Below, piece by piece: positions 35,870 to 46,976 of a DNA stretch of 64,000 bases; within the stretch, counting starts at the first letter, position 1, and the number at the start of each line of letters is the position of its first letter. Source of the DNA: Tritrichomonas musculus (taxonomy: Eukaryota; Parabasalia; Tritrichomonadida; Tritrichomonadidae). The notes under the pieces are model-generated. The model did no database searches. It had not been told where the DNA came from and was given only the letters and a program-made list of their open reading frames with translations. The position numbers and the translations under genes are program-made. The stretch lies in contig JAPFFF010000037.1 of NCBI GenBank assembly GCA_039105265.1, positions 496,001 to 560,000 on the forward strand, read 5' to 3'.

Positions 35870-37192
35870 TTAAGAGTACAGTAGCTTACGATTCTGCAGG
35901 AACACCATATCCATCGTGAACACTAATTCATCGTTAAACGTCACTGGAATGTCTACGAAATCTTTGTCGTATAATTCAACCCAGAACTTATCATCATCAT
36001 CGTTCACTTTGTAGTACTTAATAGGAATGAATGTCTCATTAGTACGTCCGATGATGTTACGATTCGATTGACTCGCGAATGAGGCAGCTACTTCGCATTG
36101 TACATCAGTTGTAATATGTTTCAAAATCAATTCTCGATGGAACTTGGTTACATAATCTAACCTATTTCGATATGGATTCGAAGTCCCGATATTGAAGAAA
36201 TCAGCTGTGTCACCGTCGAACCTATCCTTTTTAGTTAACATTTCAGGTCGTTCTCGACTAAAAGGCATAGGTTCATCATTCTCCTCATCCCATTGATACA
36301 ACTTCTTATATGTGTAATCAGCATAGTCGTCTACGAATTCTTCTTCTTCCTCCTCTTCATCATTAGTCGATTTCTCGAAAGCTTCATCAGCTCTTGTTAT
36401 AAGGAAATCTAGCTTATAGTCACAATCATTAACCCTATCATTTCGAATAGATTTGAATTTAATGTATTGTCCATCATCATCATTTACATCGATTTCGAAC
36501 ATAAGATCTTCACCAATCACATGCTTATCATTCGAATTGCTTATTATGTTCTGTTTGTTCTTAGTATTCCAATGACTTGTTTCTAACCAAAACGGAATAT
36601 CATTACGTAAACACATTAGATCATAATTATCTCTATCACGATCTAAAGCTTCTAATGCTCTTATCTTTTCCTCCTTTGGTTTATCCGAATTGACGATTTC
36701 GCGGTGTAGATCCCTATATAAAGTGTTATCGTTAGCAAACTCGATAACTTGATCTGCAAAATCATTGATATCATTGGTAAGACGGATGTGACATGGGATT
36801 TTGAATACCTTAATATCAGTTTCATCCATAGTATTAACGACTTGTTGAATTTGGTCATCGTTTAAATCATATTTATCTCCGAACATCTCGATAGCTTTAT
36901 TATTGAACGGGTCCCATGAGTATTTACGGATATATAGGTTAAACCTTATCGTATCAGTTTTACGATGCATATTCATTCTTCTGATGCCGATTATCTTCTC
37001 ACCAATATTTGATGTCTTCCATTCAGGCGGGTACTTAAAGTAAATTCTGTTGAAGTGTTGAATACCGTTTTGGAAATATGTCTCATCACCCTTTTCATCT
37101 GTATTCGAAACGGCATCAACCGTTGAATTATAAACCATTTCGATCGGCAATGGAACTTGTTCTTCTTGCGGCACATCTCTTCGGTAACTCAT
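35870..37192 (-). CDS. Polinton unknown protein, 440 residues
   Basis: From ATG at 37192. Rich in Asp, Asn and Lys, with an acidic run of nine Glu/Asp near residue 283. The C-terminus KFWVELYDKDFVDIPVTFNDELVFTMDMVF resembles the end of minor-capsid or penton-type proteins, so it is an alternative candidate for that role. It is noticeably more AT-rich than the polymerase and capsid genes and uses more A/T-ending codons, suggesting a different history. It is the first gene inside the right end and ends 10 bases before the integrase start. Confidence 0.55.
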   Translation of the reverse strand: MSYRRDVPQEEQVPLPIEMVYNSTVDAVSNTDEKGDETYFQNGIQHFNRIYFKYPPEWKTSNIGEKIIGIRRMNMHRKTDTIRFNLYIRKYSWDPFNNKAIEMFGDKYDLNDDQIQQVVNTMDETDIKVFKIPCHIRLTNDINDFADQVIEFANDNTLYRDLHREIVNSDKPKEEKIRALEALDRDRDNYDLMCLRNDIPFWLETSHWNTKNKQNIISNSNDKHVIGEDLMFEIDVNDDDGQYIKFKSIRNDRVNDCDYKLDFLITRADEAFEKSTNDEEEEEEEFVDDYADYTYKKLYQWDEENDEPMPFSRERPEMLTKKDRFDGDTADFFNIGTSNPYRNRLDYVTKFHRELILKHITTDVQCEVAASFASQSNRNIIGRTNETFIPIKYYKVNDDDDKFWVELYDKDFVDIPVTFNDELVFTMDMVFLQNRKLLYS

Positions 37193-37240
37193 TTAGGAGG
37201 TTTAAAACTCCACTTCTGACCCCAAAAATGAAGATCCGAT

Positions 37241-37474
37241 TTAGTCATCCAACACCAATCCGATAATGGTCTTGATGACTTCGATCTTTCTGTCCATACC
37301 GATGTCGTCGTCGTAGGCTACGTTTAAGAGTCTGTCGAAATCGGATTCGTTTTCAACCTCAACATCGAGCTCTATCTCATCACCGAAGTAGTCTTCGATG
37401 AATTCGATGATGTCGTTGACTGAATGAACTTCAGAGATGTCGATAGCTTCGAATACATCTTCACAGGCGTTCAT
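37241..37474 (-). CDS. Polinton TIR-encoded small acidic protein B (right copy)
   Basis: Inverted duplicate of 16318-16551 with an identical translation. It lies just downstream of the start of the 440-residue unknown gene and reads in the same direction. Confidence 0.5.
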   Translation of the reverse strand: MNACEDVFEAIDISEVHSVNDIIEFIEDYFGDEIELDVEVENESDFDRLLNVAYDDDIGMDRKIEVIKTIIGLVLDD

Positions 37475-37589
37475 CTTATGTGTATGACTACGGGATAAAA
37501 AATCGATAGAGAAATCGTTTGAGGCATTTCGGTGTCGGAGGTATCCGGGGACGATGAACTCCACTTCTGAGACCAAAAATGATGATCGT

Positions 37590-37922
37590 TCATCGACCTC
37601 CGTTCGGTAAATCGATCTTACCCATGTCTCCCGTAATAGTAAGCATCCAATCGTTCACAGTTATAGAGGTACGTTTAGTCGTATCCGGTACTAGACTGAA
37701 CCTTATCGAGTTACCACACTCATAACCTGTAAGGCGTTCGACGAGCTTATCGGTTGGAGTGTATCGATATACCTGTCTCATGCTGGGACTGAAGAAGTAA
37801 GGTCGTTTATGGAACGTGTGCTTACCGTAAGATACAATACGTTTGATATCGCTAGGCATGACCTGATCAGGGACGGCAAGACCGTCGAAGTCATCGTGGT
37901 GAATGTAATAGGGGGTACTCAT
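37590..37922 (-). CDS. Polinton TIR-encoded unknown protein A (right copy)
   Basis: Inverted duplicate of the ORF at 15870-16202 with an identical translation. It reads inward, as the left copy does, from the right end of the element. Confidence 0.6.
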   Translation of the reverse strand: MSTPYYIHHDDFDGLAVPDQVMPSDIKRIVSYGKHTFHKRPYFFSPSMRQVYRYTPTDKLVERLTGYECGNSIRFSLVPDTTKRTSITVNDWMLTITGDMGKIDLPNGGR

Positions 37923-38203
37923 TTGAGGTGAGACTAAAAAGATGTCTCTATAACGAAATCCCTGTTGTTTCCAAAGCAAATGTTAGAGTAGCGGAAATAG
38001 CCATGGTTGGATACTCGTTGAGAGGTCCGTAACTGTCGTTTTTTGGGTGATTTGAGCTTCTCGGGAGGTGTTGAGGGTGGAGAGTTGACGGAATGTCCGT
38101 AATGGGCCTCTGGAGGGCTGTTAAGGAGGTCTCAGACGACCTTCGGAAAGCCGATAAGTGGGTGCGCAGGGCCTGTCCCGGAGCACCCCTTAACCATACT
38201 AAC

Positions 38204-38209
38204 TTCTAA
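38204..38209. repeat. Target-site duplication, right (TTCTAA)
   Basis: Matches 15582-15587. The first T can be counted either as element or as target. Confidence 0.7.
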
Positions 38210-40640
38210 TAAATATATGAATATATTGATAAAAAGGATATATTTGACATATATATTTATGGATATATATATATATATATATATAATAATTATATCAATA
38301 AATTATAGTGGAATTTAAATGATATAAATTATCAGTTTTAAAATAAGAATACTACCCGTTCCGCGCTTTAATTCGAATAGTTCGTTATTTTTTTGAATGC
38401 TTTTTTAACGAATAAAAAATTGAAAGCATTTCTGAGAGAATATTGAATATAAATAACGTATAAAATAAATAAATTATATATATTTCAGCAACAATTAAAT
38501 ATTTTCATTATTAAACATAATATATATTAGCTATAATATAAAGTATTTAAATATTAAAAATATAAATAAAAAAGGAGATGGTAGTAATTTTAATGCTTTA
38601 ATATTTTATCAAAAATAATTGATATCGGAAATTTCACAATTGATTATTCATTATTGCTAAAATGGTGATTTATATTGATACTCAATAAGGTTTGATTTTT
38701 TTTCCATTCAAATATTGATGATTAGATATCATTACAAGTCATCCTGCATTTCTCATACCTAACCAAACTGAAAGTAAAAACAAAAGGGTTCGACGTTTGG
38801 CGGTTATCATATTCTAAAATTATAAAAAATTAATAATAAATAATATTAACATTATCAATAACATGATGCAATTTTAAATATGAAGCCGATTCTATTAGCC
38901 AAAATAGAGATATTTGACTAAAAAAAATAAAAACAGAAAAAGTTTAACTTTTGAAAGGAGAAAATATTTTTGAGTTCTTATCTAATTTTCACCATTCAAA
39001 GAGATTTTGGGAATTTGTAAATATCCAAATATATAAATATTTTATAACCTTCATATCATATATTCTTTTTTCATAATTTTATTTACATATTTTAAAATAA
39101 TTAAAAAATAATTAATTGAATATCATTTAAGATAATATTATTTATGAAAAATAAAATTGTATTAATGCGTTATTATAATTAATTCTCAATTGTGATATAC
39201 AAATAAACTGAGTTAAAATATAAAAATATATTTTATAATAATATAAATGTGATTTATAATATATATAATAAATACATTATCATTAATATGAGGATATTAC
39301 TAATAAATTATCAAAAAAATAAGTATTTGTTAATAAAAAATATTTATTTTCAAAATTCTGATATTATCAAAATAATTTTTTCAAAAACTAACATTTAATT
39401 CAATTTTAATTCAAAATTTTTATTTAGAAAAAAATAATAATTTCTTGAATATCAATAATATAATTTATTAATAATTATTATTATATTTCAATGCTACATA
39501 TAAATAATGTAAATAGTAAATTATTTAAGAAAATATCTCAAGTAGCATAATAAAAACAAAATGTGTGGGGACTCAAAAAATGTTTTGATTGGCTAAATAT
39601 TGAATCTTTTTCTTCGAAATTTTATTTGTAATATAATAATATTTTATGTTTATTATATTTTTTATATTAGTCTTTTTTTATATAATAAATTGTATTATGA
39701 ATAATAAGTGTAAATAATGATTTATTGGCAAATATTTTAAGTAGTGATTTTTACATCAAATGAAGTTTTTTGAATCAATGAATAAAATTAAATATTAGCA
39801 AATCAAATATATATACAAGCATTTATTACCGAATATAAATTAGAATTAGTAATTCGTCAATTCTTTCATAAAATTGTGAAATCGGAGATTTTTGTCACAT
39901 TTTGGAAAAAATTTAGCAATTCAGTTATGTTGTATTTATTATATTATAATATATATCTTTATATTCATTTTTAATCAATTCAAAAAAATAAATTTCACAT
40001 TTTACTCGAGCATCACCATTATTTTTATATTTTATTATTTTTTAGAAATCGAAACAATTATTTGGATTAATATGATGACAGTAGCTATCATATTTTTATT
40101 TTTTATTAATATATGTAGTATATAAATAATAATATATGCAAATAAAAATTCATTTATAATTATTATAAAAAGATGTACACTCAAAAAATATTTGAATGTG
40201 ATAGTGGAGTATTTTTGAATTATAAAAATTGATAAGTTTATCTTTTCTTTTTGTTTAGTTTATACGTTATTCTATGAATTTTTTGAAAAAATATAAAATT
40301 TATTTTTAGAAAAAGTGAATGCTTTTTCAGGGGCTTTTTCTCTTTTCTATATAACCGCTATTTTACATTTAAAATAAACCATACAAAATGGTCCTCAGAA
40401 AATATATTCAAAATTTTGAATTCAAACCGTATTATTAAAAAATGTATTATCTCAATATCTAACAGAAATATAAATATATAAATATTTTAAAAACATTATA
40501 ATAAATATATAAACAATATATAATCTAATAAAACAAATAAAAACACTATTATAATATAAATATATTTGTTTTAAAATTTGTATTATGATATTATTTTTTG
40601 TTATATTATTATATCTTATTGATGATTTAATAATATTTAT
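38210..40640. other. Very AT-rich spacer right of the Polinton
   Basis: About 2.4 kb of A/T-rich DNA without a supportable gene; a TA run lies near 38262-38284. A 77-codon frame at 39892-40125 is Ile/Phe/Tyr-rich, as expected by chance. A few isolated GC-richer words (for example near 38350 and 38785) look like relics of transposon ends but I could not pair them. Confidence 0.55.
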
Positions 40641-40644
40641 TTAA

Positions 40645-40872
40645 GGTACAAATCTAGTACGTTTAGAAACCGCAAAATTTTTTGACACTTTATTAAACTA
40701 AACGACATGTTATATAAAAAAAAATATTTTTATCATAAAAATTTTATAAAAAAAAATAAAGTTCAGAATTTCAAATCTGACACTCATTCAAAATAAAACT
40801 TTTTCAATAGGGTAAGGAGTCTCAAATATATAACGTTCTTTCTCTCAATTTATAACGTACTAGATTTGTACC
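40645..40872. mobile_element. 228-bp MITE with 19-bp perfect inverted repeats and TTAA flanks
   Basis: GGTACAAATCTAGTACGTT at 40645-40663 is the exact reverse complement of 40854-40872. TTAA flanks both ends (40641-40644 and 40873-40876), the target duplication made by piggyBac and Kolobok transposases. The interior is non-coding. The size and ends fit a non-autonomous DNA transposon. Confidence 0.8.
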
Positions 40873-41049
40873 TTAAAAATAAATTAAGGGTATACATTCT
40901 GAGGTTTTTATATAGATTATTTGCTTTTCAATTTTGAGAATATAAAAACATTTTTCTTTGAATTTTGTGAGATTTTTCAAATTTGAATGCGATCGAAAAA
41001 AAGAAGATTTTTTTGAATTTCCATGAATATCATCTGTATTTAGATTTTT

Positions 41050-42760
41050 TTGAGGCATTTATATTTTTTATGCGAATATAAGAATATTTGCCTGAGGATT
41101 TTTTAAATCTACGATTATTCACTGAGATATCAAATATTTAGAAAAGCATTTTTGTATTTCATAAAAATAAAAGTTTTTTGTATGACAAATTTTTATTCCG
41201 AGTTTAAAATTATCAAAATATTTAATAAATACTTATTTTTTACTAATTTTTGTCTGATTTGAAAATTGTGTACTTTACTTGCATTTGTAGCTTGTTTGTG
41301 CATTTTTTCATTGACTGAATCATTTTTTTGATTTTTAACTTATAAAATATATTTGATAAAGTTTGTATTTATAGATATGATATGAGAAAAAGAGGAAATT
41401 AAATTCAATAACTGATCATATCACATGATCTAGGTGAATTTTGTGAATACAACTTTATTGCTTACCCTATCAAATATTGACTATATTTTATTAGTTTTGG
41501 CCTGAGGAATTTTGAATCCATCAGTTATACGCTTAGAATATATAATGAGAAAAAAATACTTTCACATTTCGTACAAATAAAAATTTTCTGTATGACGAAT
41601 TTTTACGCTGAGTTTATATTTATCAAAATATTAAAAAAATACCTATTATTTAGTATTCCGTGTCAGATTTGAAAATTGAATAGTTTACTTGATTTTTTTC
41701 GTTTGTTTTGCTTTTATTTATTTTATAAAGAATTTTTATGATGTTTTATTTAAAAATATATATTTTATGGAATCTCTAATTATATATAAAATAGGTTAAA
41801 AATGGAAAATTGAATTTGATAGCTGATCATATATCAGGATCTCTACGAATTTAATTAATATAAAGATGTCTAGGTAATAATGTAATATCAACATAAAAAT
41901 ATTAGTTTTGGCCTGAGGAATTTTGATTCCATCAATCCTACACCTAGATGTCTAAATTAAATAAATACATTTGGGTTTTTCGTAAAAATAAAAATTTTCT
42001 GTATGACGAATTTTTATCCTGAGTTTATATTTATCAAAATATTAAATAAATACTTATTTTTTACTAATTTGTGTCAGATTTATAAATTGTATACTTTACT
42101 TGATTTTTTTGTTTTGTTTTTCTTTTTTCTATTGATCAAATCATTTTTATGATTTTTTAATTATGAATATATATTCTATGAAGTATGTATTTATATGTTT
42201 TAAACTTTTAAAAAGGTATTTTAATAGAAATAAGTGATCAACATTCAAGAACTCTACGAATTTTGAAGATACAAATATATTTCTATTTTTATAGATTATA
42301 TACATAAAAATATTAGTTTTGGCCTGAGGAATTTTGAATACATCAATCATACGTTTTAATACTAATATGATAAAAACTGTCAATAATACACTGAAATAAA
42401 CAAACTAACAAAAATATAATTTCATATATAACCTTTACAACTGTTCGTTTGATAAAATACATAGTTAATTTTTCGAGAAAATGAAAAAATATATGATTTT
42501 TTTTCTTTTTCAAATTTGTGAATATAAAAATATAAAAATAATAATTATCTCAAATTTGTGTACATTTCAAATTTTGAATTACAAAAAAACAAAAATGGAT
42601 TTTTTTTATAAAATTGGAATTTATCTACTTTTTATTAAGAAATATATTTAATGCTTTAAAATATTATGATTGGCCTGAGGATTTTTTTTTTTGGATTGTT
42701 ATTGGAAAAATTGAAGATATCTTTTTGCTCATTTTAAAAGATTGAGCCAAATAAAAAAAA
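41050..42760. repeat. ~411-bp tandem repeat, about four copies
   Basis: The marker CCTGAGGA recurs at 41091, 41501, 41912, 42323 and 42674 (steps 410, 411, 411, 351). Between markers, blocks such as TGTATGACGAATTTTTA, TATCAAAATATTAAATAAATA and GTCAGATTTGAAAATTG keep the same order. Outer copies are more diverged than the middle ones. No open frame is conserved across units, so it is probably a minisatellite-like array. Confidence 0.85.
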
Positions 42761-44827
42761 TTCTTCTGATAATTTTTGGTGTTCTTTTTATATTTACCAA
42801 AAAATCAAGGAAAATCCTCTTTTTTAAAAAAATTGTTTTTGCTCAAAAATTGAATGAAATTTGAGAGTACCCTTAAATTGTAAATATATAACTACACAAA
42901 TAAATAGATAATAATTAAATTATATAACATATTAAATAATCAAGTATTTATTATTAAATAATTCAATGATATTACACAAATTTTGTGAGATATTAGATTC
43001 TTTTCTCAATTTGTAAATTTTTATATTCTATAAATATACATAAATAAATGAAAACATACAAGAAACTATTTTTTTAAACTTACTTGAGATTATCATAAAA
43101 TGAAATATTTAAGCCTAAGGAGCTTAATTTTGAATTAATCAACAGAATCTAATCTATTAATTCTATGTTTAATCGACAATAGTCCCAAAATTCATTTCTT
43201 AAAACACATATTAAGACATCAAAATGCCTAAAACTTCAGAAAAAAAGATCAAAATCCATGTTTGTTGAATCTAATATTTATTCTAGATTCACAATTACAA
43301 GAAAAGAAAACTATCTTTGAAATTCAAAATTTCAAAATGAATCATAAGTAATGATCGTTTAAAAAATCATACTTTGCAACTCTAAAAAGAGTTTTTAGTG
43401 AATAATCAAAACTTTTATAAGCCAATTCTCAAATTGAAAAGAGATTGCCTTCCATTCAAAAAAGAAAATGATCAATTGCTTATGTAAATAGTTAAAACCC
43501 AAGAGTATTATAATAAAAAAAACATATTTTATTTTATTTTAATTTTTTCAATTATTCCTATTCAAAAAAATTCAATGACAACTGAAAAATAAAAACATAT
43601 ATTTAGCTGCGATCAACGAATAAATACTTATAAATAATTAATAATTCCAATTAATATTATATTATAAATATAATATATCATATAAAAGAATTTTTATTCC
43701 AAACAAAACTCCACCCACCTTTTAAAAACATTATTTTTAATGATTTTTGGAATAAATAATGAATTTTTTAATTTTTATGATATAATAAATGAATCCGTAT
43801 TCTATTTTATATTGATTTAAAAATTTATTAATTAAAAAGAATATCTATTTTTTAAGATATTATTATTTTTCAATCAAAAAAAATTTGAGAGAGTCGACCC
43901 CTTTTGTAAAAACTCAGAACAAAAAACACGTTATTTACAAAATAATTCTATTCATAAATGTTTTTACAAATGTTGTAAAGTATTCATTTTGTTCCTGTCA
44001 GATCGAAAAAACGAGTTTTTAAAAAATTTTAATTTTATTAATAAAATTAACAAATTTATGAGATTTTTTTCATCAGTTCTCCACACACATATGCTACAAA
44101 ATATCTATAATGTGTAAATTAAAAATTTTTTTGTGAAGATATATTAACATTATTAATGTATATGATAATTGATAGTAGAACGAATAAAAAATATTTATGA
44201 AAGTTCTTGTATCTTTTTTTGATGCACCACTTTTTTTGATTACATTCTTTTTTTGGAAAAAATGCATATTATTAGGTTATAATAAGAATTTTGATATCGT
44301 GTTGCATAAATATTGCTAATAATTACAAGAGTATTTTATTTTGATATGCATATTTTGCAAATTCCTGAGATGCTAATTTTAAAATAAACCATCTAATTAG
44401 CTTGGAAACAACATTCGAGATTTATTGGATCTTTGGACTAATAAAATTGCTGGTTCATCCTTTTTTGACGATGAATTTGGGTCATTGGATCTAAATGTAT
44501 ATATTTGCTTGTGGATCTCAAATTATTCAATTCTTTAAATTTTAGCTTTCTTTTCAAAAAGTTGATATATAACTCAAAAAGTTATGTAATAGTTTTCAAT
44601 TATTTTAGCTTTCCCGTCAGATTGAAAACAGTTTACATTTCAAAACTCGGTAATATTTTTCAATTATTCACATAACTTTTTTAATTCAATTTTTAGTTAT
44701 CCGTTTTTTACTCTCACAAAAGACATCGCATAAACTATAGAAATTGTTACCAAGTTTTGAACACATTCAAAAAAAAAAAAAATAAACTATTTAAAAAGTT
44801 TTGTTTAAATAAAAAAGATGAAAATAT
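42761..44827. other. AT-rich spacer
   Basis: About 2.1 kb with no gene. It holds scattered GC-richer words (ACTCCACCCACCT near 43719, GTCGACCCC near 43897) that resemble ends of transposons seen elsewhere in the window, but no complete element could be bounded. Confidence 0.5.
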
Positions 44828-45154
44828 TTATTTCCTTTTTTTCTTTCCTGTAATTGAATTATATCTTAATCTAAGTGAATTTGCGGTTCGTTCTTTGAAC
44901 ATTGGTGCCATTTGTGTATAAGTTAAACCATCGTGTTTTAATTGCAATAATAAAATATCTTCATTTGGGTCATATTGTCTTTTTGTTTTAAATTCTATTG
45001 GTTCATCGTTAACTGTAGGATCGTATTTTTCGATTAAATCTTCTGATTTTAAAATTTTTTGAGGGATTCGTAATGGCAATTGAGGAATGTCGTATAAACT
45101 TTTTCTTAAGAGATGGATTGTCCATTTTCGCTGATGACCATTCGGAGTCTTCCA
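44828..45154 (-). pseudogene. Myb-like DNA-binding domain fragment
   Basis: The minus strand is open from 45154 to a stop at 44828 (~108 codons) but has no ATG. The last ~55 residues, KRQYDPNEDILLLQLKHDGLTYTQMAPMF then ERTANSLRLRYNSITGKKKRK, match a Myb/SANT helix-turn-helix: ED..LL.L...G at helix 1-2, and R....LR.RY in the recognition helix. Myb-like proteins are abundant transcription factors in trichomonads. The 5' part overlaps the end of the Tc1-type transposase in another frame, so this is either the 3' remnant of a host Myb gene beside the transposon or part of the element. The high A/T content matches the surroundings. Confidence 0.45.
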
Positions 45155-45907
45155 TTAAAAGAACGAACTAATTTGTCTATCGAAGACTGTGGAAACAAAT
45201 TCCATATTTCTTCAACTTTTTGAATTAATTCAATTTTTGTTAATATTTTGAATTTTTTTAAAATACGTTTAATGGCCCCCCAAGGTGTTCTATTGGATTT
45301 AGGTCAGGGATATTGGGGGGCCATCGTTTAATAAATGTAGTTCTCTTTTTGAGAAACAATTTGGTCGTTTTGCAAGAATGGGCTGGGGCTCCATCTTGCA
45401 TGAAGAAAAAACCACCTGCTCCATATACTGGGCCAAGTTTTTCACATATTCCAGATTGATTAAATATTTTACGGTATTCTAGTTCATCCACAGTTCCATC
45501 GACTATAACTAATTTACTTTTAAAGCCCACGCCGATAGCCCCAAAAACCATGATAGAATTCGAGGATATTTGGTCGAGTCGTAATAAACATCATCTGATG
45601 TATCTCCTCTCTTCATCCAGCGCCATGTGTTGTCATTCATTTGGCAGAATCTGCTTTCATCAGAGAAAACGATTAGATCACTATTATTGTTTGATGAAAG
45701 TCAAGAATTTGAAAATAACAATCTTTCTTCTACATTTTGCTGAGAAAGAAACTGCCTAATTTTTGGTGCCCTGAATTCGAATTTTAATTGCTTTTTATAA
45801 CGATATACCGAGCTTGGCGAAACGCTACCTATTTTTTCTTCTTTAAATTTTAATGTAAATATTTCAATTAAATATTGGTTGATTCCAAGACATGAAGTTG
45901 ATTGCAT
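45106..45907 (-). pseudogene. Tc1/mariner-type DD34E transposase, broken
   Basis: Reading leftwards: a helix-turn-helix part (SVSPSSVYRYKKQLKFEFRAP, ~45820-45760), FSDESRF (first Asp ~45660), VFGAIG, MQDGAPAHS (second Asp ~45394), and WPPNIPDLNPIEHL (Glu ~45289). Thirty-four residues separate the second Asp and the Glu, so it is the DD34E (Tc1) type and not the DD34D mariner described from T. vaginalis. Coding runs in at least four frames' worth of shifts: near 45,705 (two in-frame stops follow), near 45,555 and near 45,285 in a G/C run. The first helix-turn-helix is missing at the N-terminus. The C-terminal part ends RMVISENGQSIS. Plain fossil DNA transposon; its terminal repeats could not be found. 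Confidence 0.85.
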
Positions 45908-46094
45908 CTTATAAAAAAAAATAATATCATATGTGTTTAAATTTTAACTTTAATATTATAAGCATTTTTCCTCAATTAACTTTAAATTTTAAAAATACTA
46001 AAATGTAACTTTGACTTCAATTCGTTGAATTGAAATTGAAAAAAGTTAAAAAGTGACATAGTTTTGGACGATCATATTCAATGTCATTTGTCAC

Positions 46095-46160
46095 GTTGAC
46101 AACGTTGATAACGAAGAGCTTTTAAACGGTCTCTCAGTTATCAATTTTTTCAACGTTGAC
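46095..46160. repeat. Imperfect hairpin with GTTGAC ends
   Basis: GTTGACAACGTTGATAAC (46095-46112) faces GTTATCA (46137-46143) and CAACGTTGAC (46151-46160), giving a hairpin of two paired blocks. It lies upstream of the Tc1 remnant and could be a decayed transposon end. Confidence 0.4.
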
Positions 46161-46445
46161 CATCCCTCATGATTTGAACATAACGTGACGTTTTTGTATC
46201 AAATTATTAATAAACAAATAAACAATGGAATGTAAAAACAATAATCAATTGTATTCATATTTATTATTATAGTATATAATAAATTAATTGAATTTTAAAT
46301 AAGATATTTACAAGAATAAAATGTGATACGTTATATAATTAGTATTTTTTTGAAAATTAAATATTCATAGAATTATTCTTAATTAATTGAAATATTAGAT
46401 ATTATTTTTTCTGATATTTTGAAATAAAATATTGAGATCAAAGAA

Positions 46446-46605
46446 AAGTTCTAATCAATTACAGATGAATCATCCAATCAAAGTGCCATTTAATATCAGA
46501 TGAATCATCAATCAAAGTTCTAATCAATTACAGAAGGATCATCCAATCAAAGTTCTAATTAATTACAGATGAGTTGAATTCAAATTTTAGACAATCATCC
46601 AATCA
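46446..46605. repeat. Short tandem repeats beside the pseudogene 3' end
   Basis: AAAGTTCTAATCAATTACAG and ATGAATCATCCAATCAAAGT recur four times with steps of about 35-55 bases (ATCATC-AATCAAA cores near 46468, 46504, 46539, 46593). Some units carry small indels. The array starts just after the pseudogene's stop codon. Confidence 0.7.
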
Positions 46606-46623
46606 AACTTTATTCGTTCGTTT

Positions 46624-46976
46624 TCAAATCACGAAAATAAGGGTGGCAAGAGAAATAATAGCTGTAGCAGGAGGAACAAATATAACCATCAGATTTTTCA
46701 AATTTGTATCTTTTGCAGAAATTTTTTGATTAAAAAGTTGATCTTCTAGCTTGATTGAGAGGATATCATTATTTGAATCCAAATAGAGAGCATTCTTCAG
46801 ATTGGAGGAAAACTTGCATGATGAAACGAGAAGCTTTGGAGACTTGCTACCAGTTGCAAGCTTTCCATCAACAAAATGCGCGCAATTTGAGAGCTTTCTT
46901 TTGAAAATGCATTCAGGAAATTTGATTAAGGCTCCACTATTTCCACGTGCGTAATACACTGATGATTCAGTTTTTT
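46624..46976 (-). pseudogene. 3' part of an interrupted surface-protein gene (Pmp-like repeats and TM end)
   Basis: Minus strand, reading TESSVYYARGNSGALIKFPE, then CIFKRKLSNCAHFVDGKLAT and SPKLLVSSCKFSSNLKNAL, and ending in a hydrophobic segment VIFVPPATAIISLATLIFVI and stop at 46624. It aligns with the paralogue at 63,810-64,000 (SIYYIRGKSDESLFKVSE; CVFKGQLSKGAHHIDGKFAS; PKLLVTLCKFSTNSKNAL). It therefore shows what the truncated gene at the window end probably looks like at its C-terminus: a transmembrane anchor with almost no cytoplasmic tail. Its 5' continuation lies at 52637-53167 beyond the inserted transposon. Confidence 0.8.
46971..46976. repeat. Target duplication TTTTTT, left of hAT-like element
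   Basis: Six T next to the left end CAGAGGTGTCAAA, matched at 52637-52642. On the pseudogene's coding strand one AAAAAA copy restores the frame, supporting a 6-base duplication, although hAT elements normally make 8. Confidence 0.65.

Larger units (their letters stand above)
15588..38204. mobile_element. Polinton/Maverick element, looks whole
   Basis: A ~22.6 kb self-synthesising virus-like DNA element bounded by ~1 kb terminal inverted repeats that begin AGTTAGTATGG and by a short target duplication (TCTAA or TTCTAA). It has the family's hallmark set: protein-primed DNA polymerase B, retroviral-type integrase, A32-like packaging ATPase and double-jelly-roll capsid protein. It also has a candidate penton, fibre-like proteins, HNH proteins, a bZIP-like protein and unknowns. 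The left third is transcribed rightwards (replication and accessory genes), the right third leftwards (virion and integration genes). GC content is much higher than in the flanking host DNA. The two ends agree over their whole length, implying a recent insertion. It looks whole, with none or about one doubtful break. No adenain-type protease was recognised. Confidence 0.95.
37206..38204 (-). repeat. Right terminal inverted repeat of the Polinton (999 bp)
   Basis: Inverted copy of 15588-16586 with the same two ORFs on the minus strand and identical translations. Confidence 0.95.

Noticed and set aside
39892-40125. 77-codon hydrophobic ORF
   Set aside because: Ile/Phe runs expected from AT-rich DNA; no start signal or family.
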